From Pimelobacter simplex (lineage in GTDB: Bacteria; Actinomycetota; Actinomycetes; Propionibacteriales; Nocardioidaceae), in assembly GCF_024662235.1 (NCBI RefSeq), contig NZ_CP096276.1:5208001-5272000 (forward strand): 64,000 bases of DNA, written 5' to 3'. Of the stretch, positions 41,270 to 49,445 are shown piece by piece. The position numbers and the translations under genes were made by a program. A model generated the notes under the pieces. The model saw only the letters and a program-made list of their open reading frames with translations, was not told the DNA's origin and searched no databases. Position 1 is the first letter of the stretch. The number at the start of each line of letters is the position of its first letter.

Positions 41270-42226
41270 ATGACCATCAGCCTCGACCGGACGACCGCCG
41301 CGAACCCCGCCTCCGCCGCCCCTGACGGGCTCGCCGTCAGCAAGCTGGGCAGCCGGATCGGCGCGCGCATCGACGGCGTACGCCTCGGTGCCGACCTCGC
41401 GCCCGAGACCGTGGCGGGCATCCGCGCGGCGCTGCTGGAGCACAAGGTCGTCTTCTTCCGCGGGCAGGACCACCTCGACGACGACGCGCAGATCGGCTTC
41501 GGCGAGCTCCTCGGCCCGCTCACCACCGCGCACCCGACGGTCAACACCGGCAGCGCGCGGGTCCTCGCGCTCAAGGCGACCAAGGGGATGGCGGCCAACT
41601 CGTGGCACACCGACGTCACCTTCGTCGACCGGATCCCGGCGTTCTCGGTGCTGCGCGGCGTCACCATCCCGGAGTACGGCGGCAGCACCGTGTGGGCCAA
41701 CACGGTCACGGCGTACGAGACGCTGCCGCCGCAGCTCAAGGCGCTCGTCGACGACCTCTGGGCGATCCACACCAACGACTACGACTACGCCAACCACTAC
41801 TCCGAGGAGGGCGAGGCCAACACCCAGTTCAGCCGCTCGGAGTTCGCCTCGACCGTCTACCAGACCGAGCACCCCGTCGTCCGGGTCCACCCCGAGACCG
41901 GTGAGCGCTCGCTCCTGCTCGGCCACTTCGTCAAGAACTTCGTCGGCTTCAACGCCAAGGAGTCGGCCGCGCTCTACAACCTCCTGCAGGACCGGGTGAC
42001 CAAGCTCGAGAACACGGTCCGCTGGACCTGGGCCGACGGCGACGTCGCGATCTGGGACAACCGCGCGACCCAGCACTACGCCGTCGCCGACTTCGACACC
42101 CAGCTGCGCGAGGTCCGCCGGATCACCGTGCAGGGGCCGGTCCCGGTCTCGATCACGGGTCGCGAGAGCCGGGTGGTGGCCGGCTCGGCCGATGTCTACA
42201 ACCGGCTGGACGAGCTGATCAGCTGA
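41270..42226 (+). CDS. TauD/TfdA family Fe(II)/2-oxoglutarate dioxygenase (alkylsulfatase/taurine dioxygenase-like)
   Basis: A 318-residue dioxygenase. The HxD iron ligands are H113 and D115 in SWHTDVTF; the distal His is H269 in [10 protein letters not shown], and the 2-oxoglutarate-binding Arg lies in the following LREVRRITV. The family includes taurine dioxygenase and AtsK, which cleaves alkyl sulfates to aldehyde plus sulfate. Beside a sulfatase, FGE and importer, an AtsK-like role in sulfur scavenging is likely. ATG at 41270 is chosen because GAAGGA lies upstream and family homology begins about residue 20. It is divergent from the ROK regulator. Confidence 0.88.
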   Translation: MTISLDRTTAANPASAAPDGLAVSKLGSRIGARIDGVRLGADLAPETVAGIRAALLEHKVVFFRGQDHLDDDAQIGFGELLGPLTTAHPTVNTGSARVLALKATKGMAANSWHTDVTFVDRIPAFSVLRGVTIPEYGGSTVWANTVTAYETLPPQLKALVDDLWAIHTNDYDYANHYSEEGEANTQFSRSEFASTVYQTEHPVVRVHPETGERSLLLGHFVKNFVGFNAKESAALYNLLQDRVTKLENTVRWTWADGDVAIWDNRATQHYAVADFDTQLREVRRITVQGPVPVSITGRESRVVAGSADVYNRLDELIS

Positions 42227-42308
42227 CCGTTCCTCTCCACAGGTACGTCGCCACGGCGATCTTCTCCACAGGCGGGCTGCGCCGGATCCCTTTGTCGGGG
42301 GTCCGGCG

Positions 42309-42314
42309 TAGCGT
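42309..42314 (+). promoter_or_regulatory. -10 hexamer TAGCGT before the DinB-like gene (leaderless type)
   Basis: TAGCGT, 7 nt, then ATG at 42322. No ribosome-binding site is visible. Confidence 0.45.
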
Positions 42315-42321
42315 CTTTTCC

Positions 42322-42825
42322 ATGACTCCCGCCGACCTGCTGACCGATGGCCTGGGCCGTGTCCTCGACTCTGTCGAGGCCGTGCTCGACGGCCTCTCCG
42401 ACGACCTCCTGGTGCAGCGCCCCGCCCCCGGTGCCAACCCGATCGCCTGGCTCGTGTGGCACCTGACCAGGGTCCAGGACGACCACGTCGCCGATGTGGC
42501 CGGCATCGAGCAGGTCTACACCGCCCAGGGCTATGCCGACCGGTTCGCGCTGCCGCTCGACGTCAAGGACCACGGCTACGGCCACACGAGCGAGCAGGTC
42601 GGCCTGGTCCGTGCCCCGGCCGGCCTGCTCCTCGACTACTACCGCGCCACCCATGCGGCCTCGCTGGCCTATGTCGCGACGCTCGGTGCCGACGACCTCG
42701 ACCGGGTCGTCGACACCCGGTGGGACCCTCCGGTCACCCTCGGGGTCCGCTTGGTCAGCGTGATCGACGACTGTACGCAGCACGCCGGGCAGGCGGCGTA
42801 CGTGCGGGGGGTGCTGCTGGGCTGA
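42322..42825 (+). CDS. DinB-superfamily protein (DUF664-like)
   Basis: A 167-residue four-helix-bundle protein. NPIAWLVWHLTRVQDDHVAD carries the first His/Asp of the DinB metal site, and the C-terminal VIDDCTQHAGQAAYVRGVLLG carries the last His. Many actinobacterial members are thiol (mycothiol or bacillithiol)-dependent transferases, but a function here is not known. ATG at 42322 is favoured by the upstream -10 hexamer. Its last 71 nt overlap the 3' end of the convergent MFS gene. Confidence 0.8.
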   Translation: MTPADLLTDGLGRVLDSVEAVLDGLSDDLLVQRPAPGANPIAWLVWHLTRVQDDHVADVAGIEQVYTAQGYADRFALPLDVKDHGYGHTSEQVGLVRAPAGLLLDYYRATHAASLAYVATLGADDLDRVVDTRWDPPVTLGVRLVSVIDDCTQHAGQAAYVRGVLLG

Positions 42826-44212
42826 GCCGATCACCGCGGCCCTCCATCCCCAGGGCGACGACGGCTGCGATCGCGCCGATGCCGGCGATCCACCACCAGA
42901 CGGTCTCGAACTCGGCGAGGCCGGGCGTCGTACCGGAGGACGTGCCGAGCAGGCTGACGAGCACGCTCACGCCGAGGGCGAGCGCGACCTGGCGGGCCAT
43001 GGTCACGATCCCCGACCCGGTCGAGGCGTCCGCGACGGGCAGGTCCGCGATGGCGGCGGCGGTGACGTTGGGCATGACCAGTCCGACGGCGACGCCGATG
43101 GCGATCCAGGGGAGCAGGTAGCCGGTCACGTACGACGGTTCCGCGGTCAGCACGTGCGCCTGCCAGGCCGCGCAGGAGGCGAAGATCGCCGAGCCCGCGG
43201 CGATGAGGTGACCGGGCCGGGCCCGGGGGAGCAGGCGGCCGACCGTGATGCCGACGACCGCGACGGCGAGCGGTCCCGGGGTGAGGGCGAGCCCGGTGCG
43301 CAGCGGGGAGTAGCCCCACGCCCGCTGCATCCAGAGGATGCCGGCGAGCAGGGCCATGGCGAAGCCCATGTTGAACACGACGGTGGTCAGGTTCGCGAGG
43401 GTGAACCGCCGGTTGCGGAACAGGTGCGGGTCCACCACGGGTGCGGGGTGCCCGGCGGCGACCAGGCGGACGCCGATCGCGGCCGCGACGGCGACGCCGA
43501 GAGCGGTGAGGGTGGCGAGCGAGGTCCAGCGCCAGGCGTCGGCCTGGACGAGGGCGAGCACGAGGGCGCCGACCGAGGTGGCGAGCAGGAGCGCGCCGAG
43601 GACGTCGGGGCGCGGGGGCACCGCGGCGTCGGCGGCGGTGTCGTCCTGCAGGTCCGGGACGGAGCGGACCGCGAGCGCGATCAGGACCAGGCCGGCGGGG
43701 ACGTTGATCCAGAACGCCCACTCCCACGAGAGCTGGACGAGGACCCCGCCGACCGAGGGGCCGACGGCGGCGGAGACGGCGCCGACGAGGGCCCAGAGGC
43801 GGGCGACGGCGGCCCGCTTCTCCGGGGGCGCGGCGGCGACGAGGAGGCCGAGGCTGGCTGGCATCATCGCGGCGGCGCCGACGGCCTGGACGACGCGGAA
43901 CCCGACGAGTGTCCAGACGTCCGGGGCGAGGCCGGCGCCGAGGCTGGCGGCGGTGAACAGCGCCATGCCGACGACGAAGACGTTCTTGCGGCCACGGCGG
44001 TCCGCGACCCGGCCGAGCGGGACGAGGAGGGCGGCGAAGGTGACGGCGTAGGCGTTGAGGATCCAGCTGAGCGCGCCGAGATCGGGTTCGCCGAGGTCGC
44101 GGCCGATGTCGTCGAGGGCGACGTTGACGATGAACAGGTCGATCCCGGCGAGCCAGACGGCGCCGGTGAGGACCAGGAGGACGAGGGGGCCTCGCTGACT
44201 TCTGTTTTCCAT
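42755..44212 (-). CDS. MFS multidrug efflux transporter (DHA2-like)
   Basis: A 485-residue exporter with about 14 hydrophobic segments, as in the DHA2/QacA family. Motif A is PLGRVADRRGRKNVFVVG; the antiporter motif C region is LVGAVSAAVGPSVGG. The start at 44212 has no Shine-Dalgarno; TACGGT on the minus strand (44220-44225) ends 7 nt upstream, so the mRNA is likely leaderless. It is divergent from an HxlR regulator gene across 60 nt that hold a perfect inverted repeat. The C-terminal tail of about 25 residues is Pro/Arg-rich and overlaps the DinB-like gene. Confidence 0.88.
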   Translation of the reverse strand: MENRSQRGPLVLLVLTGAVWLAGIDLFIVNVALDDIGRDLGEPDLGALSWILNAYAVTFAALLVPLGRVADRRGRKNVFVVGMALFTAASLGAGLAPDVWTLVGFRVVQAVGAAAMMPASLGLLVAAAPPEKRAAVARLWALVGAVSAAVGPSVGGVLVQLSWEWAFWINVPAGLVLIALAVRSVPDLQDDTAADAAVPPRPDVLGALLLATSVGALVLALVQADAWRWTSLATLTALGVAVAAAIGVRLVAAGHPAPVVDPHLFRNRRFTLANLTTVVFNMGFAMALLAGILWMQRAWGYSPLRTGLALTPGPLAVAVVGITVGRLLPRARPGHLIAAGSAIFASCAAWQAHVLTAEPSYVTGYLLPWIAIGVAVGLVMPNVTAAAIADLPVADASTGSGIVTMARQVALALGVSVLVSLLGTSSGTTPGLAEFETVWWWIAGIGAIAAVVALGMEGRGDRLSPAAPPARTPPARRAAYSRRSR

Positions 44213-44240
44213 AGTCAGCACCGTAGGGATCTGACTATGG
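44209..44240. promoter_or_regulatory. perfect inverted repeat CCATAGTCAG-N12-CTGACTATGG, HxlR operator candidate
   Basis: Arms at 44209-44218 and 44231-44240. The left arm covers the MFS start codon; the MFS -10 (TACGGT, minus strand 44220-44225) lies in the spacer; the right arm covers its upstream promoter part and lies 20 nt before the HxlR -10. Binding here would shut off the exporter and could act on the regulator. Confidence 0.65.
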
Positions 44241-44259
44241 TCTTGAAAAGCCAGACCGG

Positions 44260-44265
44260 TATGAT
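44260..44265 (+). promoter_or_regulatory. -10 hexamer TATGAT before the HxlR gene (leaderless type)
   Basis: A near-consensus TATGAT is followed by 7 nt and ATG at 44273. It argues against the upstream ATG codons at 44237 and 44261. Confidence 0.5.
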
Positions 44266-44272
44266 GTGCGTC

Positions 44273-44755
44273 ATGCCCTTCCAGCTCGAAGGCCGCCTCG
44301 CCACCCGCGACGTCCCTCTCGGCGACCACTGCCCGATCTCGCGATCGCTCGAGGTGGTGGGCACGCGCACGGCGATGCTGCTCATCCGCGAGGCCTTCTA
44401 CGGCGCCAGCCGGTTCGACGACCTGGTGCTCCGGGTCGGCGTCACCGAGGCGGTCGCCGCGCAGCGGCTCAAGCAGCTCGTCGCGGCGGGGGTGTTCGCC
44501 AAGGAGGCCTACCGGGAGCCGGGCCAGCGCACCCGCCAGCGCTACGTCCTCACCGAGGCCGGGCACGACCTGATGCCGATCGTGGTCGCCTTCCTCGACT
44601 GGGGCAACCGGCACACCGAGGCCCCCACGTCCGCCCGTCCGGACATCAGCCACGCCGACTGCGGCGAACCGGTCCGCGCCGTGGTGCGCTGCGCCGCCGG
44701 GCACGACGTACCCGAGGACGAGGTCGTGGTCAGAGCCCCGCGGCGAGCTCGCTGA
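44273..44755 (+). CDS. HxlR family winged-helix transcriptional regulator
   Basis: A 160-residue regulator. The HxlR core starts GDHCPISRSLEVVGTRTAML and continues LIREAFYGASRFDDL and VLTEAGHDLMPIV. C20 is at the position that many HxlR proteins use for redox or electrophile sensing. A C-terminal tail adds three Cys (DCGEP, RCAAGHDV), which may bind zinc or sense thiol stress. It is divergent from a multidrug exporter and is very likely its repressor through the inverted repeat at 44209-44240. The 3' end overlaps the convergent nitronate monooxygenase gene by 26 nt. Confidence 0.9.
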   Translation: MPFQLEGRLATRDVPLGDHCPISRSLEVVGTRTAMLLIREAFYGASRFDDLVLRVGVTEAVAAQRLKQLVAAGVFAKEAYREPGQRTRQRYVLTEAGHDLMPIVVAFLDWGNRHTEAPTSARPDISHADCGEPVRAVVRCAAGHDVPEDEVVVRAPRRAR

Positions 44756-45761
44756 CGATCGTCGCGGCCGATGCCTCGCGCGCCGCGCGGTAGCCCGTCC
44801 CCGCCCACAGGTGCAGCCGCTCCGGGTCGCCGGCCCGGGCCGCGGCGCGGCGCAGGTCGCGGGTCAGGTGGTGCAGCTCCGGATATCCGTACGGCGCCTC
44901 GGCGTGGTGCCGCGCCGCGAACCCGTTCGCCAGCGCTCGCGCCGGGCGCCCGGTGAAGCAGTGCGTCACCGTGGTCCGCGCGTACGCCGGATCGGCGAGC
45001 GCGCCGCGGTGGGTCGCCGACGTCCCGGCCTCGGTGGCGCGGAGCAGCAGCGTGCCGACCGCGACCGCCTCGGCGCCCGCGGCGAGCAGCGTCCGGACGG
45101 CGTCCGGACCGTCCACCCCGCCCGCGGCGACGACCGGCAGCCCCGACACCGCCCGGACCGCGCGCACGACGTCGGCCGTCGGCCCGTCCCCGATGGGCCG
45201 CCGCGGATCGAACGTCCCGCTGTGCCCACCGGCGCGCGGCCCCTGGACGACGAACCCGTCGACCCCCGCTTCCTCCGCGGCCCGGGCCTCGTCGGCCGTG
45301 GTCACCGTGGCCAGTACCCGCGAGCCCGCTCGCCGCAGCGCCGCGATGTCCGCCCGTCCGGGCAGGCCGAAGGTCAGCGAGACGACCGCCACCGGATCAG
45401 CCAGGAGCAGGTCGACCTTGTCCCGCCACGCGTCGTCGTCGTGCCGCGGCACGGCCGGGAGGTCGACGCCGAGCGCCTCCGCCTCGCCCCGGAGCGCGTC
45501 CGCGTAGGCCCGGAAGGCGGCCGGCTCGATCGCCCCGTCCTGCGGCACGAACAGGTTCACGCCGAACGACCGCCCGCCGGAGCCCCGGTGCGCCGCGCCC
45601 AGGTCCGCCGCGAACGCCTCGGCGCTCAGGTAGCCCGCCGGCCAGAACGCGAACCCGCCCGCGTCCCCGACCGCCGCGGCGAGCGCGGGCGTCGAGGGTC
45701 CGCCGGCCATGGGCGCGGCGACGAGCGGGAGGTCGGAGTCGAGCAGGGGCGACGACGGCAC
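44730..45761 (-). CDS. nitronate monooxygenase / NPD family FMN oxidoreductase
   Basis: A 343-residue TIM-barrel flavoprotein (2-nitropropane dioxygenase type). Marks: LPLVAAPMAGGPSTP at the N-terminus, VVQGPRAGGHSGTF (catalytic His loop), VVAAGGVDGPDAV and LAAGAEAVAVGTLLL (FMN phosphate site). It oxidises propionate 3-nitronate or other alkyl nitronates. GTG at 45761 is preferred because GATCCT ends 6 nt upstream and homology starts within the next 12 residues; GTG at 45779 is the alternative. It may be an enoyl-reductase-like member. Confidence 0.85.
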   Translation of the reverse strand: MPSSPLLDSDLPLVAAPMAGGPSTPALAAAVGDAGGFAFWPAGYLSAEAFAADLGAAHRGSGGRSFGVNLFVPQDGAIEPAAFRAYADALRGEAEALGVDLPAVPRHDDDAWRDKVDLLLADPVAVVSLTFGLPGRADIAALRRAGSRVLATVTTADEARAAEEAGVDGFVVQGPRAGGHSGTFDPRRPIGDGPTADVVRAVRAVSGLPVVAAGGVDGPDAVRTLLAAGAEAVAVGTLLLRATEAGTSATHRGALADPAYARTTVTHCFTGRPARALANGFAARHHAEAPYGYPELHHLTRDLRRAAARAGDPERLHLWAGTGYRAAREASAATIVSELAAGL

Positions 45762-45789
45762 CCGTCCAGGATCGCGCACCCGGTCGCGG

Positions 45790-46269
45790 TCAGCGAGCGG
45801 TCGTGCTCGACGTCACCTGGTCGCCCCACGCGGCCCGTGCGCCGGAGTCCCCGACGCGATAGATCTGTACGCCGGCGGCGAGCGCCGCGACGATGCCGAG
45901 CGCGGCGACGGCGCGCAGCACGTGGGGGCCGCCGGGAGTGGTGCGGCCCGCGGCGGCCCGCCGTCCCGACCAGGTCAGCGCCGTCGCGAGCACCAGGAGC
46001 GGGAGGGCGAACCAGATGAGCTGCTCGCCCAGCGCCGCGTGCTGCCCGGGATCCCCGACGTGCCGCTCCAGCGCCTCGCCGCTCGAGGTGGCCACCGGCA
46101 GGAGCGCGGTCGCGACGAGGGCGGCGGCCACCACGAGGTGGCCGTAGCGTCCCCGCCACGCTGGCCGTACGGCGATCGCCAGGGTGCCGAGCGCGGCCAG
46201 TGGCAGCAGCACCACGACCGCGTGGACGACGAGCGGGTGGACCGGGAGTCCGTTGATCAGGTCGAACAT
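45790..46269 (-). CDS. DUF2231 family membrane protein
   Basis: A 159-residue integral membrane protein with four hydrophobic helices. The start [20 protein letters not shown], with its conserved HPLxVH, is the DUF2231 mark. His pairs in helices suggest heme or metal contact; function is not known. ATG at 46269 is chosen over the upstream ATG at 46329 because the family starts at this motif. Divergent from the superoxide dismutase gene (100-nt gap). Confidence 0.85.
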   Translation of the reverse strand: MFDLINGLPVHPLVVHAVVVLLPLAALGTLAIAVRPAWRGRYGHLVVAAALVATALLPVATSSGEALERHVGDPGQHAALGEQLIWFALPLLVLATALTWSGRRAAAGRTTPGGPHVLRAVAALGIVAALAAGVQIYRVGDSGARAAWGDQVTSSTTAR

Positions 46270-46334
46270 GACGTCAGCGTCGCGTCTCGTACCTGCCACC
46301 CACCTGAACGGCGAGCGGCCGGTCACCACGCTAT

Positions 46335-46363
46335 TTGCAATTCAGTTGCAAGAGCGACAAATT
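46335..46363 (+). promoter_or_regulatory. Nur (nickel-responsive) box overlapping the superoxide dismutase promoter
   Basis: TTGCAA (46335-46340), 5 nt, TTGCAA (46346-46351) is an exact match to the Streptomyces Nur box TTGCAA-N5-TTGCAA. The first TTGCAA also serves as the -35: 17 nt on lies CAAATT (46358-46363), then 6 nt to ATG at 46370. A nickel-loaded Nur dimer bound here would block RNA polymerase. Confidence 0.75.
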
Positions 46364-46369
46364 GGCAAC

Positions 46370-46990
46370 ATGTCCGACTACGTCCTCCCCGACCTCCCCT
46401 ACGACTACTCCGCGCTCGAGCCGTACATCTCCGGCGAGATCATGGAGCTGCACCACAGCAAGCACCACAACGCCTACGTCACCGGCATCAACACGGCCGT
46501 CGACCAGCTCGCCGAGGCCCGCGACCAGGAGTCCTTCGGCAGCCTGTCGACGCTGGAGAAGAACCTCGCCTTCCACCTCGGCGGCCACGTCAACCACTCG
46601 GTGTTCTGGCCGAACATGTCCCCCGACGGAGGCGACAAGCCGACGGGCAAGCTGGCCCAGGTGATCGACGAGTACTTCGGCGGCTTCGACAAGTTCCGCG
46701 CGCACTTCCAGGCCAACGCGCTCGGGGTGCAGGGCTCGGGCTGGTCGGTGCTGACCTGGGACACGCTGGCGCAGCGGCCGTACATCGTCCAGCACTTCGA
46801 CCACCAGGGGAACGTGCCGATCTGCATGGTGCCGCTGCTCATGCTCGACATGTGGGAGCACACCTACTACCTGCAGTACAGGAACGACAAGGCGTCCTTC
46901 GTGCAGCAGTGGTGGAATATCGTCAACTGGGCCGACGTCGAGCGCCGGTTCGCGGCGGCGCGGGCCCAGACCCCGGGTCTGATCGCATGA
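46370..46990 (+). CDS. sodF: superoxide dismutase, Fe/Mn family (SodF-like)
   Basis: A 206-residue cytoplasmic enzyme. Metal ligands are H28 (ELHHSKHH), H76 (VNHSVFW), D160 and H164 ([15 protein letters not shown]). Family length is about 200. The sequence alone does not settle iron versus manganese; the Nur box in the promoter argues for the iron enzyme SodF, which in Streptomyces is made when nickel is too low for NiSOD. ATG at 46370 has no Shine-Dalgarno and fits a leaderless mRNA. The stop overlaps the next small gene by 4 nt. Confidence 0.92.
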   Translation: MSDYVLPDLPYDYSALEPYISGEIMELHHSKHHNAYVTGINTAVDQLAEARDQESFGSLSTLEKNLAFHLGGHVNHSVFWPNMSPDGGDKPTGKLAQVIDEYFGGFDKFRAHFQANALGVQGSGWSVLTWDTLAQRPYIVQHFDHQGNVPICMVPLLMLDMWEHTYYLQYRNDKASFVQQWWNIVNWADVERRFAAARAQTPGLIA

Positions 46991-47250
46991 CCGACCAGGC
47001 CCGCCGGGCCGAGCTCGTTCCGGTGGTCGAGGCCGCGCAGCGCGTGGCCGGAGTGATCGCGGCGCGGGGGCGGGGCGACGCGGAGGGCGCGCGGGACCTG
47101 CTGCGGACGTTCGCCGACGAGCGCGAGCTCGCTGGAGGTGCGCTGCTGGTGGCCGAGCTGAGCCTCGGGCTGCTCCGGTCCGAGACGGGGGAGTCGCTCG
47201 ACGACTGCGTGCGCGCGCTGTGCGTCGAGATGGAGTCGAGCCTGCGCTGA
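46987..47250 (+). CDS. small hypothetical protein coupled to the superoxide dismutase gene
   Basis: An 87-residue protein, mostly helical by composition ([20 protein letters not shown], then [20 protein letters not shown]), with one Cys pair near the C-terminus (CVRALC). The ATGA overlap with the dismutase stop and a clean stop at 47248-47250 argue for a real, co-translated gene. I do not recognise the family. It may be under the same nickel control. Confidence 0.6.
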   Translation: MTDQARRAELVPVVEAAQRVAGVIAARGRGDAEGARDLLRTFADERELAGGALLVAELSLGLLRSETGESLDDCVRALCVEMESSLR

Positions 47251-47254
47251 GACC

Positions 47255-47686
47255 TCAGCGGCGCCGGCGCAGCAGGACCTGGTTGTAGAGGAGGTAGCAG
47301 CCGGACGCCTGGTACTCCAGCGTGCCGGTCACCCGCCCCCGGTGGAACCGCAGGCGGAGCTCGCCGACGACCCCGGCGCTCGTCCGCCAGGTCCGGACGG
47401 CGCGCCCGCGGCGGATCACCGTGCGCGGCACCCACAGCCCGATCGACTGCGTCCACGCGCTGGAGCCGCGGTAGCAGGAGAAGACCACCGAGCGGCCCCA
47501 TCCCTTCATCACCTTGCGGCCGCCCTTGCTCACCACCTGCAGGCGGATCGGCCAGCCCTCGGCGGCGCGCGCCGGGCCGGCGTCCGCGTGGTCCCGGGCG
47601 GACGCCGGAGGGAGCACGGCGACGCCGAGCACGAGGGCGAGGACGACGACCGGGAGCGCCGAGTGCAGGAGCCGAGGAGTGGTCAT
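47255..47686 (-). CDS. small secreted hypothetical protein
   Basis: A 143-residue protein with a Sec-type signal peptide (hydrophobic ALPVVVLALVLGVAVLPPASA, likely cleaved near residue 32). The mature part is basic, beta-rich and has two Cys (FSCYRGSS, ASGCYLLY). It ends in RRRR. No family recognised. AGGAG abuts the ATG at 47686, which is too close for standard initiation, so the start is not certain. Convergent with the previous gene. Confidence 0.6.
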   Translation of the reverse strand: MTTPRLLHSALPVVVLALVLGVAVLPPASARDHADAGPARAAEGWPIRLQVVSKGGRKVMKGWGRSVVFSCYRGSSAWTQSIGLWVPRTVIRRGRAVRTWRTSAGVVGELRLRFHRGRVTGTLEYQASGCYLLYNQVLLRRRR

Positions 47687-47745
47687 CTCCTGACGGTAGA
47701 CAGGCTCGTGCCACGTGCTGGGGCGGGTGATACGTGGAGTCGCAC

Positions 47746-49038
47746 CTAGGGCGTGGGACGGGCCGCGGTGGTGATCCGGTACCGCACGAACGACGGTACG
47801 GCGAGCGCCGCCACCACCGTCAGCACGACCACCAGGACGCCGCCGCCCGCGGCCGCGGCCGCCGTTCCCACCATGGCGGCGGACGCGCCGTGGGCGACGT
47901 CGGCGAGGCGGGGTCCGCCGGCCACCACGACGATGAAGATGCCCTGGAGCCGGCCGCGGACCTCGTCGGCGGCGGCGGTCTGGAGCATCGAGGTGCGGAA
48001 GGCCGCCGAGGCCATGTCGGCGGCGCCGCCGATGACGAGCATCAGGACGGCGACCGCGAGCCATGCGTGCACCGACCCGGGCAGCGCGTCGGCCCCGAAC
48101 ACCGCGAGGCCGAAGCCGACCATGGCCAGGCCCCAGACGATGATGCACCAGATGACTGCGCGGCCCTGTCCGCTCACCCGGGACACCCACCCGGAGAAGA
48201 CGCCGCCGAGCACGGCGCCGAGGGGGATGCCGGCGAAGAGCAGGGCGAACGCCAGGCCGCCCTCGTCCGGGCCGAGGAAGCTCTCGTGCGCGACCTGGGG
48301 GAACAGTGCCCGGGGCATGCCGAAGAGCATCGCGATGATGTCGACGACGAAGGACATCATGAGCACCGGCTGGGTGCGCAGGTAGGTGATGCCCTCGATC
48401 ACCGAGCGCAGCCCCGGCGTACCGCTGGTGATGCCCTCGATCGGCAGCGGCGGCAGCCGCAGCACCGCCCACAGCGTCGCGAGCAGGCAGATCGCGTCGG
48501 CGAGGTAGAGCCAGGCGAAGCCGGTGAACGGGATGAGGACGCCGGCGATGAGCGGTCCGCCGATCGCGCCGGCCTGCATGACGGTCATGTTGAGCGAGTT
48601 GGCCGCCGGCAGGATCTCGGCGTCGAGCAGCCGCGGCAGCACCGCCGAGCGGGTCGGCTGGTTGATCGCGAAGAACGCCTGCTGCACGGCGAACAGGCTC
48701 AGGAGCAGCCAGACGTTCCCGGAGCCGAGCGCCGCCTGCACCCAGAAGAGCGCGGCGGTGCCGATCAGGCCGGTCGTGGTGACCAGCAGCAGCGTGCGCC
48801 GGTCGAAGTGGTCGGCGAGCGCGCCGCCCCACAGCCCGAACACCACCAGCGGCACCAGGCCGAAGATCCCGGTCAGGCCGACGTACGCCGACGAGCCGGT
48901 CTCGGCGTAGATCTGGGCCGGCACCGCCACCACCGTCAGCTGGGCGCCGACGACGGTGATGATGTTCGCGGTCCACAGCCGCCGGAAGTGCGGGTTCTTC
49001 AGCGGCCGGGTGTCGGCCAGCAACCCGCGAAGACTCAC
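47746..49038 (-). CDS. MFS transporter, EntS/MFS_3-like exporter
   Basis: A 430-residue membrane protein of the MFS_3 (enterobactin exporter EntS) group. Marks: NPHFRRLWTANIITVVGAQL at the start, GGALADHFDRRTLLLVT (motif A type) and FAINQPTRSAVLPRLL, which is diagnostic of this group. It may export a siderophore or small drug, but no siderophore genes are near. The GTG at 49038 has no Shine-Dalgarno; TAGCCT (minus strand 49045-49050) ends 6 nt upstream. Confidence 0.85.
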   Translation of the reverse strand: MSLRGLLADTRPLKNPHFRRLWTANIITVVGAQLTVVAVPAQIYAETGSSAYVGLTGIFGLVPLVVFGLWGGALADHFDRRTLLLVTTTGLIGTAALFWVQAALGSGNVWLLLSLFAVQQAFFAINQPTRSAVLPRLLDAEILPAANSLNMTVMQAGAIGGPLIAGVLIPFTGFAWLYLADAICLLATLWAVLRLPPLPIEGITSGTPGLRSVIEGITYLRTQPVLMMSFVVDIIAMLFGMPRALFPQVAHESFLGPDEGGLAFALLFAGIPLGAVLGGVFSGWVSRVSGQGRAVIWCIIVWGLAMVGFGLAVFGADALPGSVHAWLAVAVLMLVIGGAADMASAAFRTSMLQTAAADEVRGRLQGIFIVVVAGGPRLADVAHGASAAMVGTAAAAAGGGVLVVVLTVVAALAVPSFVRYRITTAARPTP

Positions 49039-49044
49039 CGAGCC

Positions 49045-49050
49045 AGGCTA
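49045..49050 (-). promoter_or_regulatory. -10 hexamer TAGCCT before the EntS-like gene (leaderless type)
   Basis: The minus strand reads TAGCCT, 6 nt, GTG at 49038. Confidence 0.45.
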
Positions 49051-49104
49051 CGGACCCCGTCGGCGCGACGATGAATCGGTGCCCCTGCGACGGTCGACAC
49101 GTCC

Positions 49105-49401
49105 ATGAGCACCTCCCCGAGCGGGGTCGGCCCGCTGGACATCACCTTCACCGAGACCCTGCGCCAGAGCGACGCCCCGGGCGGCTGGACCTACGTCATC
49201 TGGCCCGACTCCGTCGACCGGTTCGGTACCCGCGGCCGGGTCAAGGTCCGCGGGACCGTCGACGGCGCTCCCTTCGAGACGTCGTTCATGGCGCTCGGCG
49301 ACGGCACCCACAAGCTGCCGGTCGCCACCGCCCTGCGCGTCGACTCCGGCAAGCGCGCCGGCGACACGGTCGAGGTGCACCTCACCGAGCGCCTCGCCTG
49401 A
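49105..49401 (+). CDS. DUF1905 domain-containing protein
   Basis: A 98-residue single-domain protein. The pattern [11 protein letters not shown], then [12 protein letters not shown], then [20 protein letters not shown], then [20 protein letters not shown], is that of DUF1905, a small beta-barrel whose Gly-rich segments recur in many soil bacteria. Function is unknown. It is followed by a strong hairpin shared with the convergent secreted-protein gene. Confidence 0.8.
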   Translation: MSTSPSGVGPLDITFTETLRQSDAPGGWTYVIWPDSVDRFGTRGRVKVRGTVDGAPFETSFMALGDGTHKLPVATALRVDSGKRAGDTVEVHLTERLA

Positions 49402-49405
49402 ACGA

Positions 49406-49438
49406 GCCCGCCCGGCCGGCCAGACCGGCCGAGCGGGC
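49406..49438. terminator. bidirectional hairpin between DUF1905 and secreted-protein genes
   Basis: Arms of 14 nt (49406-49419 and 49425-49438), one mismatch, 5-nt loop CCAGA. It lies between convergent stops at 49401 and 49446, so it can serve both genes. No U-tract. Confidence 0.7.
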
Positions 49439-49445
49439 GCGGCCC

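Noticed and set aside
42234..42272. Two TCTCCACAGG repeats resembling DnaA boxes
   Set aside because: They differ from the actinobacterial DnaA box and only two occur; no dnaA, dnaN or origin context.
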